In this document: piece after piece, positions 36,161 through 45,370 of the stretch
Layout of the letters: each line of letters starts with the position of its first letter
Position numbering within the stretch: position 1 is the first letter of the stretch
DNA from: Hyphomicrobiales bacterium
GTDB lineage: Bacteria > Pseudomonadota > Alphaproteobacteria > Rhizobiales > Rhizobiaceae
Length of the DNA stretch: 64,000 bases
NCBI GenBank assembly: GCA_900466575.1
Contig: UBMP01000012.1
Span: 347,316 to 411,315, forward strand
Direction of reading: 5' to 3'
The notes under the pieces: generated by a model
Databases searched by the model: none
What the model was told of the DNA's origin: nothing
The model's input: only the letters and a program-made list of their open reading frames with translations
Position numbers and translations under genes: made by a program

Positions 36161-36808
36161 TTACTGCACGGGCTTCTTCGGCGCCGGAGCCGTCGTCCCG
36201 GTGGCCTTCTTGGTCGGACCCGCCGCGGCGATGTCCTGCGCCAGACCCTTCGCCCCGCCCGGATGCGCGGCAATGGCCTTCGCGAGCGTCGGATCGGTCT
36301 TGGCAAGCTTGGCGTCAACAGCGCTGATCGTCGTGGCGGTCAGCGGCTTGTTGGCGGCCTTTTCCAGCGCGGCGTAAACGTCTGCCGGCGTCTTGGCGTC
36401 CGCCCCGCCGGCGAGATAGGAATTCAGCGCATCGGCATAGCCATGCGTGACGAGGCCGATGGCCGAGTTCGGAGCGGCCTTCTGCAGCGCTTCGGGCGAA
36501 GCATGGAGGAAGCCATTCAGCTTGCCGAGGTCTGACGCGCCGCCCTTGTCGGCCGATTTGTCCTTGCCCATGTCCGTATGCTTGGCCGCCGACTTGTCCA
36601 TCGTGGTGGCAGCACCGGGCGTCGCCGACTTGCCGCCGGCATTGTCGCTGGACGAATGGCTGGCGCTGTTGCCGCCGGCATTGCCGCCACCGTTACCGGC
36701 GCCGTTCCCTCCGGCGTTACCATTGCCGGCGGCGAAGGCCGGTGCGGCAACCATGCTGCCGATGATAAGGGCAACCGCAGACACGCGGGAAAATTTGGTC
36801 GTGTGCAT
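36161..36808 (-). CDS. Secreted Gly/Asn/Ala-rich low-complexity protein
   Basis: A 215-residue protein with a signal peptide (SAVALIIGSMVAAPAFA-AG), then a low-complexity stretch of Gly, Asn, Ser and Lys (about 27-90: GNGNAGGN-type repeats and SADKG) followed by a more structured alanine-rich part (LNGFLHASPEALQKAA, AIGLVTHGYADALNSYL) and a basic proline tail. The structured part appears in other rhizobial secreted proteins. ATG 36808 follows AAGGAGAT. Function unknown. Confidence 0.75.
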   Translation of the reverse strand: MHTTKFSRVSAVALIIGSMVAAPAFAAGNGNAGGNGAGNGGGNAGGNSASHSSSDNAGGKSATPGAATTMDKSAAKHTDMGKDKSADKGGASDLGKLNGFLHASPEALQKAAPNSAIGLVTHGYADALNSYLAGGADAKTPADVYAALEKAANKPLTATTISAVDAKLAKTDPTLAKAIAAHPGGAKGLAQDIAAAGPTKKATGTTAPAPKKPVQ

Positions 36809-36988
36809 CTGATCTCCTTCCGGCCGCCCGATAGGCACGGCCTATGTTCGTGAGCACTAACGAGCGGAATGTGAAATCGTCTCTTGGCGGAATTGCGGTT
36901 CGAAAAGGAAATATTCACGGCTTTTTCGCGGGTACGGAACGGGTGCCATTGGCTGCGCAGGTGCCGATTTTGACCGCTTTGCAGGTGA

Positions 36989-37006
36989 CAAGGCGCGTTT
37001 GCCTTG
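36989..37006. promoter_or_regulatory. Inverted repeat upstream of glyS
   Basis: CAAGGC (36989-36994) and GCCTTG (37001-37006) form perfect 6-bp arms around GCGTTT, 50 bases before the glyS start. It could be an operator or a short hairpin in the leader. The remaining 247-base gap before glyS shows no convincing gene; a 64-codon open frame (36844-37038) lacks a ribosome site. Confidence 0.3.
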
Positions 37007-37056
37007 CTAAGTCCCGCGCACTGAAAAACAACCTTTAAAGATTGTGCGCCAAGACC

Positions 37057-39171
37057 ATGCCGGACCTTCTGCTTGAACTTCGCTCCGAGGAAATCCCCGC
37101 CCGCATGCAGAAAAAAGCTGCCGGCGACCTGAAGAAGCTGGTGACCGATGCGCTGGTCGAGGCGGGTCTGACCTACGAGGGCGCGCGCGAATACTGGACG
37201 CCGCGCCGCCTGACACTCGACATTCGTGGGCTGACGGCCCGCTCCGCCGATACGCGGGAAGAAAAGAAGGGCCCGCGCACGGATGCGCCCGCGCAGGCCA
37301 TCGAAGGTTTCCTCCGCTCGGCCGGCCTGACGTCCGTCGATCAGGCCGAGAAGGTGACCGACCCCAAGAAGGGCGAGTTCTACGTCGCCGTGATCCAGAA
37401 GCCCGGCCGCGCGGCGGAAGAGATCATCGCCGACGTCATGCCCGGGATCATCCGCAATTTCCCCTGGCCGAAGTCGATGCGCTCCGGTGCTGCCTCCGCC
37501 AAGCCGGGTGCGCTTCGCTGGGTGCGCCCGCTGCAATCCATCGTCTGCATGTTCGGCCCCGAACATGACGAAACGGTCGTCATCCCCTTCGAGGTCGATG
37601 GCATCGTTGCCGGCAATGTCACCTATGGCCACCGCTTCCACGCCCCGCAGGCCATCACCGTCCGCCGCTTCGACGATTACGCCGCGAGCCTCGAAAAGGC
37701 GAAGGTCGTGCTTGATGCCGAGCGCCGCAAGCAGATCATCCTGCAGGACGCCCAGAACCTCGCCTTCGCCTCCGGCCTCGAACTGGTCGAGGACGAGGGC
37801 CTGCTGGAGGAGGTCTCCGGCCTTGTGGAATATCCGCATGTGCTGATGGGCACGTTCGAGGAGGAATTCCTCGAAATCCCCGCCGAAATCATCCGCCTGA
37901 CCATCAAGACGAACCAGAAGTGCTTCGTCTGCCGTCCGCAGGGCGGGGAGGGGCTCGCCAACCGCTTCATCCTGGTCTCCAACATCGCCGCCAAGGATGA
38001 CGGCAAGGAAATCATGCATGGCAACGGCAAGGTCGTCCGCGCTAGGCTTTCGGATGCCGCACACTTCTACAAGCGCGACCAGAAGGACATGCCCGACCTC
38101 GGCGACCTGACGGCCAGCGCCGCCAAGTTCGGCCTTGATCTGAAAAAGCCGCTCGACCAGCGCATGGCCAAGCTCGACCATCTCGGCGTCACCTTCCATG
38201 CCAAGCTGGGCACTCAAGGGCAGCGCGTCACGCGCATCCGCGCACTGGCGGCCGAACTCGCTAAGATCACCGGCGCTGACCCGGCAAAGGTCGACCGCGC
38301 CGTGGTTCTGGCGAAAGCCGACCTGCGCACAGAGGCAGTGGGTGAGTTCCCCGAGCTTCAGGGTCTCATGGGCCGCAAATATGCGCTCCTGCAGGGCGAA
38401 GACGCAGACGTCGCCGCCGCCATCGAAGAACATTATAAGCCACTCGGCCCCTCCGACTCGCTGCCGACCAACCCGGTCGCCGTGACGGTGGCGCTCGCCG
38501 ACAAGCTCGACACGCTGGTCGGCTTCTGGGCGATCGACGAGAAGCCGACGGGGTCGAAGGACCCCTATGCGCTGCGTCGTGCGGCGCTGGGTGTGATCCG
38601 GGTGCTGCTGGAGAAGGGCGTGCGGCTCAAGCTGCTCTCCGTCGCCAAGGATGCCGACCTCCTCTCTTTCTTCCACGACCGCCTGAAGGTCTATCTCCGC
38701 GATCTCGGCGCGCGTCATGACATCATCGACGCCGTGCTGACGCCCGATGCGGACGATCTGTTGATGGTGGCCCGCCGCGCCGAGGCGCTGACGGCCTTCA
38801 TTACCTCGGAAGACGGCGAGAACTTGCTCGCCGGCACCAAGCGCGCCACGCAGCTGCTCGCCGCCGAAGAGAAGAAGGGCACGAAGGTCGCGACCTCCGT
38901 GGACGAGGCGCTGTTCAACCAGGACGCCGAAAAGGCCCTCTTCGCCGCCGTCGCGCTCGCCCGCCAGGAAGCCGACGAGGCCGTCAAGCGCGAGGACTTC
39001 CGCGGCGCCATGGCAGCGCTGTCCAAGCTCCGCGCCCCGGTCGACCGCTTCTTCACCGACGTTCTGGTCAACGACGAGAACGCGGCTGTGCGCGCCAACC
39101 GTCTGGCGCTGCTGGCGCTCATCCGCGAGGCCACGGGCACGGTTGCGGATTTCTCGAAGATTTCGGGGTGA
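37057..39171 (+). CDS. glyS: Glycyl-tRNA synthetase beta subunit
   Basis: A 704-residue Gly[19 protein letters not shown] is the canonical N-terminus, [11 protein letters not shown] and [11 protein letters not shown] follow, TNQKCFVC lies mid-protein and the C-terminal anticodon-binding domain runs from about 590 ([21 protein letters not shown]). It supplies tRNA recognition to GlyQ. ATG 37057 chosen by homology; the ribosome site is weak, and a TTG at 37042 is open. glyQ lies 6.2 kb upstream with five unrelated genes between. Confidence 0.96.
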   Translation: MPDLLLELRSEEIPARMQKKAAGDLKKLVTDALVEAGLTYEGAREYWTPRRLTLDIRGLTARSADTREEKKGPRTDAPAQAIEGFLRSAGLTSVDQAEKVTDPKKGEFYVAVIQKPGRAAEEIIADVMPGIIRNFPWPKSMRSGAASAKPGALRWVRPLQSIVCMFGPEHDETVVIPFEVDGIVAGNVTYGHRFHAPQAITVRRFDDYAASLEKAKVVLDAERRKQIILQDAQNLAFASGLELVEDEGLLEEVSGLVEYPHVLMGTFEEEFLEIPAEIIRLTIKTNQKCFVCRPQGGEGLANRFILVSNIAAKDDGKEIMHGNGKVVRARLSDAAHFYKRDQKDMPDLGDLTASAAKFGLDLKKPLDQRMAKLDHLGVTFHAKLGTQGQRVTRIRALAAELAKITGADPAKVDRAVVLAKADLRTEAVGEFPELQGLMGRKYALLQGEDADVAAAIEEHYKPLGPSDSLPTNPVAVTVALADKLDTLVGFWAIDEKPTGSKDPYALRRAALGVIRVLLEKGVRLKLLSVAKDADLLSFFHDRLKVYLRDLGARHDIIDAVLTPDADDLLMVARRAEALTAFITSEDGENLLAGTKRATQLLAAEEKKGTKVATSVDEALFNQDAEKALFAAVALARQEADEAVKREDFRGAMAALSKLRAPVDRFFTDVLVNDENAAVRANRLALLALIREATGTVADFSKISG

Positions 39172-39190
39172 TGGGGGGCGGCTGACGTCA

Positions 39191-39378
39191 GACCCCCTCT
39201 CTTGCGATTTCTAACACTTAGCTGAAGCTAAGATGTTGAAATCGCTTTCTCCCCCACCAAGGGGGAGATGGGGAGAATGACGCCGCCGCTTGCTCCAGTC
39301 TCCCCCTTGGTGGGGGAGAAAGCAAAATCATGATCTTAGCCAAAGGCTAAGTCATAGATTTTGCAAGAGAGGGGGTGC
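39191..39378. repeat. Large palindromic intergenic repeat, copy A
   Basis: A 188-bp element with four stems. Ends GACCCCCTCTCTTGC (39191-39205) and GCAAGAGAGGGGGTGC (39363-39378) pair. Arm 1 (39204-39245) is a hairpin around the palindrome CTTAGCT-GA-AGCTAAG (39217-39232). The centre is a 50-bp core (39259-39308) bounded by GCTTTCTCCCCCACC (39244-39258) and its inverse (39309-39323). Arm 2 (39321-39365) is a hairpin around CTTAGCC-AAA-GGCTAAG (39335-39351). Copy B at 51533-51719 has the two arms exchanged while the core keeps the same orientation. The element fills the gap between glyS and DUF523. Confidence 0.9.
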
Positions 39379-39382
39379 GGCG

Positions 39383-39886
39383 ATGAAAGAGGAGCAGCCA
39401 TTGAAAATCCTCATCAGCGCCTGCCTCCACGGCCAACCCGTCCGCTATGACGGCCAGGCCAAAACCCTCGATCACCCGCATGTCGCCCGCTGGCGTAAAG
39501 AGGGCCGGCTCGTGGCCATCTGTCCCGAACTCGCCGGTGGTTTCGATACGCCGCGCCTGCCGGCCGAAATCGAGCGGGGCATGAGCGGCGTGGATGTTCT
39601 CGCCGGCCGCGCCCGCGTGCTCGACAGTGCCGGGGCGGATGTCACGGCGGCCTATGTGGATGGTGCGAAGGCGGCGCTGGACCTTGCCCGCCAGACCGGC
39701 TGCGTCGCCGCACTTCTCATCGACGGCAGCCCCTCCTGCGGATCGCGGGCGATCTATGACGGCACGTTCTCCGGCGCGAAACATGCGGGCGAGGGCGTGA
39801 CGGCGGCACTGTTCGCCGCCGCCGGCCTGCCGGTGTTTTCGCATGAGGAAGTCGAGGCGCTGGCGGAATTCATCCGCGAGCGCTGA
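39383..39886 (+). CDS. DUF523-domain protein
   Basis: A 167-residue protein. ISACLHGQPVRYDGQ at the N-terminus, AICPELAGGFDTPRLPAEI and LLIDGSPSCGS define DUF523; the conserved cysteines suggest metal or cluster binding. ATG 39383 is chosen because the protein begins there in homologs; its purine tract AGAGAGGGGG belongs to the terminal arm of repeat copy A, 7 bases upstream. Function not known to me. The gene is followed by the convergent MATE gene with a 3-base gap. Confidence 0.85.
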   Translation: MKEEQPLKILISACLHGQPVRYDGQAKTLDHPHVARWRKEGRLVAICPELAGGFDTPRLPAEIERGMSGVDVLAGRARVLDSAGADVTAAYVDGAKAALDLARQTGCVAALLIDGSPSCGSRAIYDGTFSGAKHAGEGVTAALFAAAGLPVFSHEEVEALAEFIRER

Positions 39887-39889
39887 ACG

Positions 39890-41269
39890 TCACGCCGCCG
39901 CGTGGAATATCCCGAGCCGTGCGCCCGTCTTCCCCGCCACCTGCCGAAGCGCCAGCCCCGCAATCGCCAGCAACACCAGATCGCCGATCGGTGAGGCAAG
40001 CCAGATGCCCGTCTCGCCCACCGCAAAGGGCAGGGCGAGCACCAGCGGCACGGTGAGGAGGTAGGGCTTGGTGAGGCTCAACAGCCCCGCCATCCGCGCC
40101 TGTCCCAGCGCCTGGAAATAGCCCGCCAGCACATTCATTGGCGCATAGATGACATAGGTCGCCATCGCATAGGGCAGCAGCCGCGCCACTTCCGCAACGA
40201 CCGCCGGATTGTCGACGAAGAGCCGCCCGACCGCGCCGGGGAAGAGCACCAGAACCGTCTCCAGCACCGCCGCGTAGACGAGCGCTGCTCCCAGCGCGAA
40301 GATCGCGGTGCGGTCGGAGCGGGCATAGAGCCCCGCGCCATAATTGTTGCCGGCGATGCTTTGCGCGGCAAGGTTCAGGCCGAGCAGCGGCAGGAAGCAG
40401 AAGCTCATGATGCGTACGACGATCCCATAGGCGGCGATCGTATCGGCATAATGCCCGCCCGCCCACGCCTGCACGCTGCCGATGATGACGGTGGAGGCCA
40501 GCGCGATCCCGACGAAGGAGAGAGACGGCGGCAGGCCGAGTCGGATGATCTCCGCCCAATGGGCAGTCGGGCGGAAGCCGGCCGGTGCGACGAAGGACAG
40601 GGGCAGGCGGCCGCGAAGCCGGATGACGAGCACCACGACAAGCGCCAGCGCCTGCGCCGCAATCGTGCCCGCCGCCGAGCCGGCGGTGCCATAGCCCAGC
40701 CGGCCGATCAGCACATAGTTGAACAGGATGTTGAGAAGCGTGGCGGCGACCGCCAGCATCGCCATCAGCCCCGCCTTGCCCTCCGAGCGCAGCGTATCGC
40801 CCTGCAGCGAGAGGAAAAAGGTGACGGGCGCGGCATAGATGCTGATCGCCATGAAGCGCCAGCCCTGTTCGGCAAGACCGGCATCATGGTTCGCTGCGAG
40901 CAGGATCGCCCGCCAGCCGAGAAGCGCGAAGAGCACGGCCAGAACCGCCCAGAAGGCCAGCGCCAGCGTGTGCGCGGAGAGGAAGACCGATTGCGCGCGC
41001 TCCCGCTCGCCGGCACCGAGCGCGCGGGCCACATGGCTCGCCATGCCGGCCCCGGCCATGGTGGTCAGCGCGATCATCAGCATGGAGATCGGGAAGGTGA
41101 GCGTCACGGCAGTCAGCGCATCGGCCCCGGCATAGACGCCGAGAAAGAAGGCGTCGACAACGGCAAACAGCCCATTGACGACCATGACAAGGATCATCGG
41201 CAGCGCGGTGCGGACGAAGAGTACACCGATCGGCGCGTGAAGAAACGGATTGGAATTCGGGTTATTCAT
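39890..41269 (-). CDS. MATE-family multidrug efflux transporter
   Basis: A 459-residue MATE protein with 12 predicted membrane helices in two related halves (residues 12-215 and 235-445). PIGVLFVRTALPMILVMVVNGLFAVVD is the typical first helix pair, with FFLGVYAGADALTAV following. MATE proteins expel cationic drugs or metabolites using Na+ or H+. The ATG (41267-41269) has no strong ribosome site. Substrate unknown. Confidence 0.92.
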   Translation of the reverse strand: MNNPNSNPFLHAPIGVLFVRTALPMILVMVVNGLFAVVDAFFLGVYAGADALTAVTLTFPISMLMIALTTMAGAGMASHVARALGAGERERAQSVFLSAHTLALAFWAVLAVLFALLGWRAILLAANHDAGLAEQGWRFMAISIYAAPVTFFLSLQGDTLRSEGKAGLMAMLAVAATLLNILFNYVLIGRLGYGTAGSAAGTIAAQALALVVVLVIRLRGRLPLSFVAPAGFRPTAHWAEIIRLGLPPSLSFVGIALASTVIIGSVQAWAGGHYADTIAAYGIVVRIMSFCFLPLLGLNLAAQSIAGNNYGAGLYARSDRTAIFALGAALVYAAVLETVLVLFPGAVGRLFVDNPAVVAEVARLLPYAMATYVIYAPMNVLAGYFQALGQARMAGLLSLTKPYLLTVPLVLALPFAVGETGIWLASPIGDLVLLAIAGLALRQVAGKTGARLGIFHAAA

Positions 41270-41435
41270 GACAGCAAGCTCGCTTTGTCACCCGGTATCC
41301 AGTGGGGCCCGCATTGCCACAAGTCGGGTGGTTTCGAACTTGTTTGCCTTGATCAGCTTGCTTCACCGGATTGCGGGCGGCAGGTGCAAGAAACCTTGGT
41401 GCCGTGGATAGGGCGCGGCTCGATCCGTGTCAAAC

Positions 41436-41460
41436 GAAAAGGCCGCCTTGCGGGCGGCCT
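41436..41460 (-). terminator. Terminator of the HPE1-like gene
   Basis: On the minus strand AGGCCGCC, loop CGCAA, GGCGGCCT followed by TTTCGTTTG: a stable 8-bp stem with T-rich tail, 27 bases after the stop of the gene at 41487-41999. No other element is visible in the 41270-41486 gap. Confidence 0.8.
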
Positions 41461-41486
41461 CGGGAAGATCGGCGACAAGGTGGAAG

Positions 41487-41999
41487 TCAGCGCAGGCGGA
41501 GCGTCAGGCTGTTCGGGTCAAAGGCAGAGGCCTCGGCGCCGACGGCTGCGGTCGTGGCCTCGCGGTCGATGCCGGCAAGGGTGGTCGTGCCGCGCTCATC
41601 CGGCGGCAACCTCGTGGCCGCTTTCATTTCGATCGCCTGCAGCTCGGCGTTACGCGCCGCAACCTTGGCTTCATGCGCCTTCTTTTCGATCGCGCTCATC
41701 TCTTCGATCAGCGGAGCTTGCGCTTTCGACATGGTCGTGACCGGCGAACCGCCCATGAACTTGTCGACACGCACCACTTCCGGCTTGCCGTCCTTGTCGA
41801 TGATCTGCATCGAGGCTACGCCGGAAAGGTCGGGGACCTGATAGGCGGTCTTGCGTGCCGGGGCGGTTTTGCAGTCCGGGCAGGTAATGCGCAGGATGCT
41901 GTCATCGTTGACCTGGCCGGTGGCCACGTTTTCGACGGAGGACGCATAGGCAGGCAGGGCTGCCGAGGCCATCAACGTTGCGAACAGAAGCGTACGCAT
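41487..41999 (-). CDS. Secreted HPE1-like domain protein
   Basis: A 170-residue protein: signal peptide (LLFATLMASAALPAYA), a TGQVNDDSILRITCPDC motif with a CxxC pair (ITCPDCKTA), a short beta-rich region and an alanine/lysine-rich helical tail. This opening is that of rhizobial proteins annotated as plant virulence effector HPE1-like domain; the effector role is not established here. The ATG at 41999 has AAGGAG 7 bases upstream; an in-frame TTG lies 2 codons earlier. Expected in the periplasm; the CxxC could bind metal or form a disulfide. Confidence 0.7.
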   Translation of the reverse strand: MRTLLFATLMASAALPAYASSVENVATGQVNDDSILRITCPDCKTAPARKTAYQVPDLSGVASMQIIDKDGKPEVVRVDKFMGGSPVTTMSKAQAPLIEEMSAIEKKAHEAKVAARNAELQAIEMKAATRLPPDERGTTTLAGIDREATTAAVGAEASAFDPNSLTLRLR

Positions 42000-42077
42000 G
42001 CTCAAACTCCTTGCTGTATGGGCGAAGAGTAGCAGCGCAAGCTTTACAACCGGTCAGCAGAAAGAGTTAACGCGCGA

Positions 42078-43346
42078 TTAATTTTCGCGTGCCACCGCGC
42101 GCCAGCCGATATCGCGGCGCATGAAGCCGTTCGGCCAGTTCACCTGATCGGCCATCGCATAGGCGCTGGCCTGCGCTTCGGTGACTGTCTGGCCGAAAGC
42201 GGTCACGTTGAGCACACGCCCACCGGTCGCGACCAGCTGACCATCTTTCATCGCCGTGCCGGCATGGAAGATGCGCTGCGTATCGGTTGGTGCGGGCAGG
42301 GCGGCAATCGGCGTGTTCTTTTCATAGGAACCCGGATAGCCCTTGGAGGCCATCACGATGGCCAGTGCCGTCTCATCGCGCCATTCGGCGCTCACGTCGT
42401 GAAGGCGGCCTTCGGCGGTTGCCAGCAGCAGTTCCAGCAGGTCCGACTTGAGACGCATCATCAAAACCTGGCACTCCGGATCGCCGAAGCGGACATTGTA
42501 TTCGATGAGCTCCGGCCCATTGGCCGTGATCATCAGCCCAGCGAAGAACACGCCGGAAAACGGATGCCCATCAGCGGCCATGCCGCGCATCGTCGGCTCG
42601 ATGATCTCCTTCATCGTGCGTTCGATGATCTCAGGCGTCATCACCGGGGCCGGGGAATAAGCGCCCATGCCGCCCGTGTTCGGCCCGGTGTCGCCGTCGC
42701 CGACGCGCTTGTGGTCCTGCGCGGAGGCGAGCGCCAGCAGCGTCTTCCCATCGCAGAGGCAGAAGAAGGAGGCCTCCTCGCCATCGAGATAGGCCTCGAC
42801 CACGACTTCCGCGCCGGCAGCGCCAAAGGCACCTTCGAAGCAGTCGTCGATCGCCGCGCAGGCCTCGTCCACGGTCATGGCGACCGTGACACCCTTGCCC
42901 GCGGCAAGCCCGTCGGCCTTGACGACAATCGGCGCGCCCTGCGCCCGCACATAGGCTTTCGCCTTTGGCGCATTGTTGAAGCGCTGATAGGCGCCGGTCG
43001 GGATATTGTACTTGGCGCAGAGATCCTTGGTGAAGCCCTTGGAGCCCTCAAGCTGTGCAGCCGCAGACGAGGGGCCGAAAACGGCGATGCCTTCCGCGCG
43101 CAGCGCATCGGAGAGGCCGGCAACGAGCGGGGCTTCCGGCCCGACGACGACGAAGGGGATCGTTTTTTCGCGGCAGAATTGAATGACGGCGGCGTGGTCC
43201 TCGACATCCAGCGTCACGCAGGTCGCGCACTCCGCGATGCCGGGATTGCCAGGCGCGGCATAGAGTGTCGTCAGCTTCGGCGATTGCGAGATCTTCCATG
43301 CCAGCGCATGCTCGCGTCCACCCGAACCGATCAAGAGCACGTTCAT
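42078..43346 (-). CDS. purD: Phosphoribosylamine--glycine ligase
   Basis: A 422-residue GARS enzyme. [17 protein letters not shown] at the N-terminus, the ATP-grasp region with [11 protein letters not shown], and [15 protein letters not shown] are diagnostic. Catalyses step 2 of de novo purine synthesis, joining glycine to phosphoribosylamine. ATG 43346 has GGAGG upstream; the frame is open to 43487 but this would overlap the divergent ubiA start. No other pur gene is adjacent. Confidence 0.97.
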   Translation of the reverse strand: MNVLLIGSGGREHALAWKISQSPKLTTLYAAPGNPGIAECATCVTLDVEDHAAVIQFCREKTIPFVVVGPEAPLVAGLSDALRAEGIAVFGPSSAAAQLEGSKGFTKDLCAKYNIPTGAYQRFNNAPKAKAYVRAQGAPIVVKADGLAAGKGVTVAMTVDEACAAIDDCFEGAFGAAGAEVVVEAYLDGEEASFFCLCDGKTLLALASAQDHKRVGDGDTGPNTGGMGAYSPAPVMTPEIIERTMKEIIEPTMRGMAADGHPFSGVFFAGLMITANGPELIEYNVRFGDPECQVLMMRLKSDLLELLLATAEGRLHDVSAEWRDETALAIVMASKGYPGSYEKNTPIAALPAPTDTQRIFHAGTAMKDGQLVATGGRVLNVTAFGQTVTEAQASAYAMADQVNWPNGFMRRDIGWRAVAREN

Positions 43347-43485
43347 CGTCAGCCTCCGTCGCCAAGAACCGTCAGCCGAGGCGTTAAGGGGGGCCGCGGC
43401 TTGCGTCAAGCAGGTGCAGCGCTTTTCCCGGCAAAGCCGCCCGCAACTCTTGACGCCCGGGCCCGCCGCTGCCAACAAAAGCATC

Positions 43486-44442
43486 ATGACCGATCTCGAC
43501 CAGACAACATCCCGCGTCGCCGACGCGACCCCCGATAATTGGGTTTACCGCTGGCTGCCGCGCGCTGCCTGGCCCTATGCGCAGCTCGCCCGGCTCGACC
43601 GACCGATCGGCTGGCAGCTTCTCATGTGGCCCTGTTTCTGGTCGGCAGGGATGGCGGCGGCCTCCAAGGCTGCGGTTGGCGTTCCGGAAAGTCCGTGGCT
43701 TCTGGCATGGCATCTGGTGCTGTTCTTCATCGGCGCGGCTGCGATGCGCGGTGCCGGTTGCACCTATAACGATCTGGTCGACCACGAGATCGACATGGCG
43801 GTCGCCCGCACGCGCTCGCGCCCGCTCCCGTCCGGCCGCGTGACGCGGACACAGGCGAAGCTGTTCATTGTGGCACAGGCGCTTGTCGGTCTGCTTGTGC
43901 TGCTGCAGTTCAACTGGTTCACTGTCTTTCTCGGCGTAGCCTCGCTGGCCACGGTGGCGATCTATCCCTTCGCCAAGCGCTTTACCGACTGGCCGCAATT
44001 CTTCCTCGGCCTTGCCTTCTCCTGGGGCGGGCTGATGGGCTGGGCGGCGGCCTTCGGCTCGCTGTCGCTGGCGGCGGTCGTGCTCTATGCGGGGGCGATT
44101 GCCTGGACGATCGGTTATGACACGATCTATGCGCATCAGGACAAGGAGGACGATGCACTGATCGGTGTGCGTTCGACCGCGCGCCTGTTCGGCGACCAGA
44201 CGAAGGCCTGGCTGGTCGGGCTTTATGGTCTGACGGTCATACTGCTGGGGGTGGCGTTCGCGCTCGCCGCGGTTCCGCTCGTTGCCTATGCGGGGCTGCT
44301 GATCGCCGCGCTTCTCTTCGGCTACCAGATCGTGGTGCTGAACATCAATGATCCGGTCCAATGCCTCGCGCTGTTCAAGTTCAACAGCAAGGTAGGGGCC
44401 ATCATCTTCCTGGGGCTGATCGTTTCGATCCCCTTCGCCTGA
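43486..44442 (+). CDS. ubiA: 4-hydroxybenzoate polyprenyltransferase
   Basis: A 318-residue UbiA with eight to nine membrane helices. The first aspartate-rich site is NDLVDHEID followed by [10 protein letters not shown], the second [12 protein letters not shown]. It attaches the octaprenyl chain to 4-hydroxybenzoate in ubiquinone synthesis; ispB in this window makes that chain. ATG 43486 is chosen for the usual N-terminal length (about 20 residues before [20 protein letters not shown]); the ribosome site is weak. Divergent from purD. Confidence 0.95.
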   Translation: MTDLDQTTSRVADATPDNWVYRWLPRAAWPYAQLARLDRPIGWQLLMWPCFWSAGMAAASKAAVGVPESPWLLAWHLVLFFIGAAAMRGAGCTYNDLVDHEIDMAVARTRSRPLPSGRVTRTQAKLFIVAQALVGLLVLLQFNWFTVFLGVASLATVAIYPFAKRFTDWPQFFLGLAFSWGGLMGWAAAFGSLSLAAVVLYAGAIAWTIGYDTIYAHQDKEDDALIGVRSTARLFGDQTKAWLVGLYGLTVILLGVAFALAAVPLVAYAGLLIAALLFGYQIVVLNINDPVQCLALFKFNSKVGAIIFLGLIVSIPFA

Positions 44443-44456
44443 CCAAAAAATAAAGA

Positions 44457-44487
44457 GGGCCGACCTTCAGGGGTAAAAGGCCGGCCC
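44457..44487 (-). terminator. Terminator of the DUF6101 gene
   Basis: GGGCCGACCTT (44457-44467), 9-base loop, AAGGCCGGCCC (44477-44487), one mismatch. Read on the minus strand the stem is followed by TCTTTATTTTTT, a good U-tract, 43 bases after the stop at 44531. In the ubiA direction the T-run is missing. Confidence 0.75.
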
Positions 44488-44530
44488 AAAAGAGTGACTG
44501 GAGTCCTCTTTGAATGCTTTTTCCTAGGTT

Positions 44531-45103
44531 TTAGTTCCGGGCGATGATTTCCCGGCCCTCGATTTTCATCGTCACGCCCAGTTGGCCGACCGAGCGGCGA
44601 ACCAGGAAGCGCGGGCGGCGCTCGGCAAAGTAGGAGTGCCGGCGGCGGGGTGCCGAATTCTTGTTGGCGATGTTGGTGAGGTGCTCTTCGAGCGGACGGG
44701 CAACCCCATCGGCCTCCACCATCAGCATCGGAATATTGTAGGCATCGGCCCAGGAACGCCAGTCGGCGGCGATGTCGCAGAGATCGTGGGCCACGAGCAG
44801 CGGAATGCTCAGGTCCGGATCGTCATGGTGCAGTTCAAGGGTCACCGTGACACGACCGTCACCATGGTCGATGGCGCGGGCGGCGACGCCGCGGAAGGTG
44901 CGGGCAGGCAGTGCGAAGGAAATCGGCAGGCCGCTTGCGGGAAGAAGCTTCTTCAGGACCGCGCCACGCTCATCAAGCGTGATCGAGACGTCGCCGGCGT
45001 TGGATTGTCCAGAATAGGACACCTGCTGGGGCAAGTGTTTCGGATCGAGCCGAAAGGTTGCCTCGGCCCAGATCGGGCCCATTGCTACGTTGCGCATGTT
45101 CAT
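44531..45103 (-). CDS. DUF6101-type conserved rhizobial protein
   Basis: A 190-residue soluble protein with an N-terminal beta-rich region (FRLDPKHLPQQVSYSGQ, RGAVLKKLLPASGLPIS) and a C-terminal basic tail (PRRRHSYFAERRPRFLVRR). I believe homologs are named DUF6101 in Rhizobiales, recalled from memory. The start ATG at 45103 follows CAGGGTGAA directly. Upstream on the transcript TTCACCCT can pair with that AGGGTGAA, which would hide the ribosome site. Function unknown. Confidence 0.7.
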   Translation of the reverse strand: MNMRNVAMGPIWAEATFRLDPKHLPQQVSYSGQSNAGDVSITLDERGAVLKKLLPASGLPISFALPARTFRGVAARAIDHGDGRVTVTLELHHDDPDLSIPLLVAHDLCDIAADWRSWADAYNIPMLMVEADGVARPLEEHLTNIANKNSAPRRRHSYFAERRPRFLVRRSVGQLGVTMKIEGREIIARN

Positions 45104-45170
45104 TTCACCCTGTTTTCCTTGAGAGCCTGGGGCTCTTCTTCCGGGGCTTTTGCCCTCTTGGTAGGGTGAA
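45104..45170 (-). promoter_or_regulatory. Putative RBS-masking RNA structure
   Basis: On the minus-strand transcript TTCACCCT (45170-45163) is complementary over 8 bases to AGGGTGAA (45111-45104), which ends directly at the ATG and includes the Shine-Dalgarno-like AGGG. A second hairpin, AGAGCC-loop-GGCTCT (45122-45136), lies inside the loop. Not a known riboswitch class as far as I can tell. Confidence 0.4.
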
Positions 45171-45370
45171 GTTAGCGGGCCGATCTTCCGTCCGGCTTAA
45201 TATTCGCGGTTAAGAAATCTTTGCGTTCCCAGATGGTTATCGAAGTCAAACCCGACACGGTTGAGGGAGTGTGAACGCGAACGCTCGCCTTGTTCATTCC
45301 TCCTTAAAGGTTTGGGCAAGGTTTCTCGTGTAGGGTTCGATCTCCGGAAATGCGCGCGCGGAAGTCGCCG

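Noticed and set aside
36844..37038. A 64-codon open frame upstream of glyS
   Set aside because: No ribosome site, no signal or membrane segment, and it overlaps the inverted repeat before glyS; more likely leader DNA.
36517..38718. A 733-codon open frame on the minus strand
   Set aside because: Antisense shadow of glyS and the secreted low-complexity gene; its translation has no recognisable family.
39191..39378. The large repeat as an insertion sequence
   Set aside because: It has no transposase or open frame and no clear target duplication; it is at most a non-autonomous element.
40361..41740. A 459-codon open frame on the plus strand
   Set aside because: Opposite the MATE gene; translation is a charged Arg/Gln-rich string typical of shadows.
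42264..43538. A 424-codon open frame on the plus strand
   Set aside because: Opposite purD, whose motifs are complete; no ribosome site or domain.
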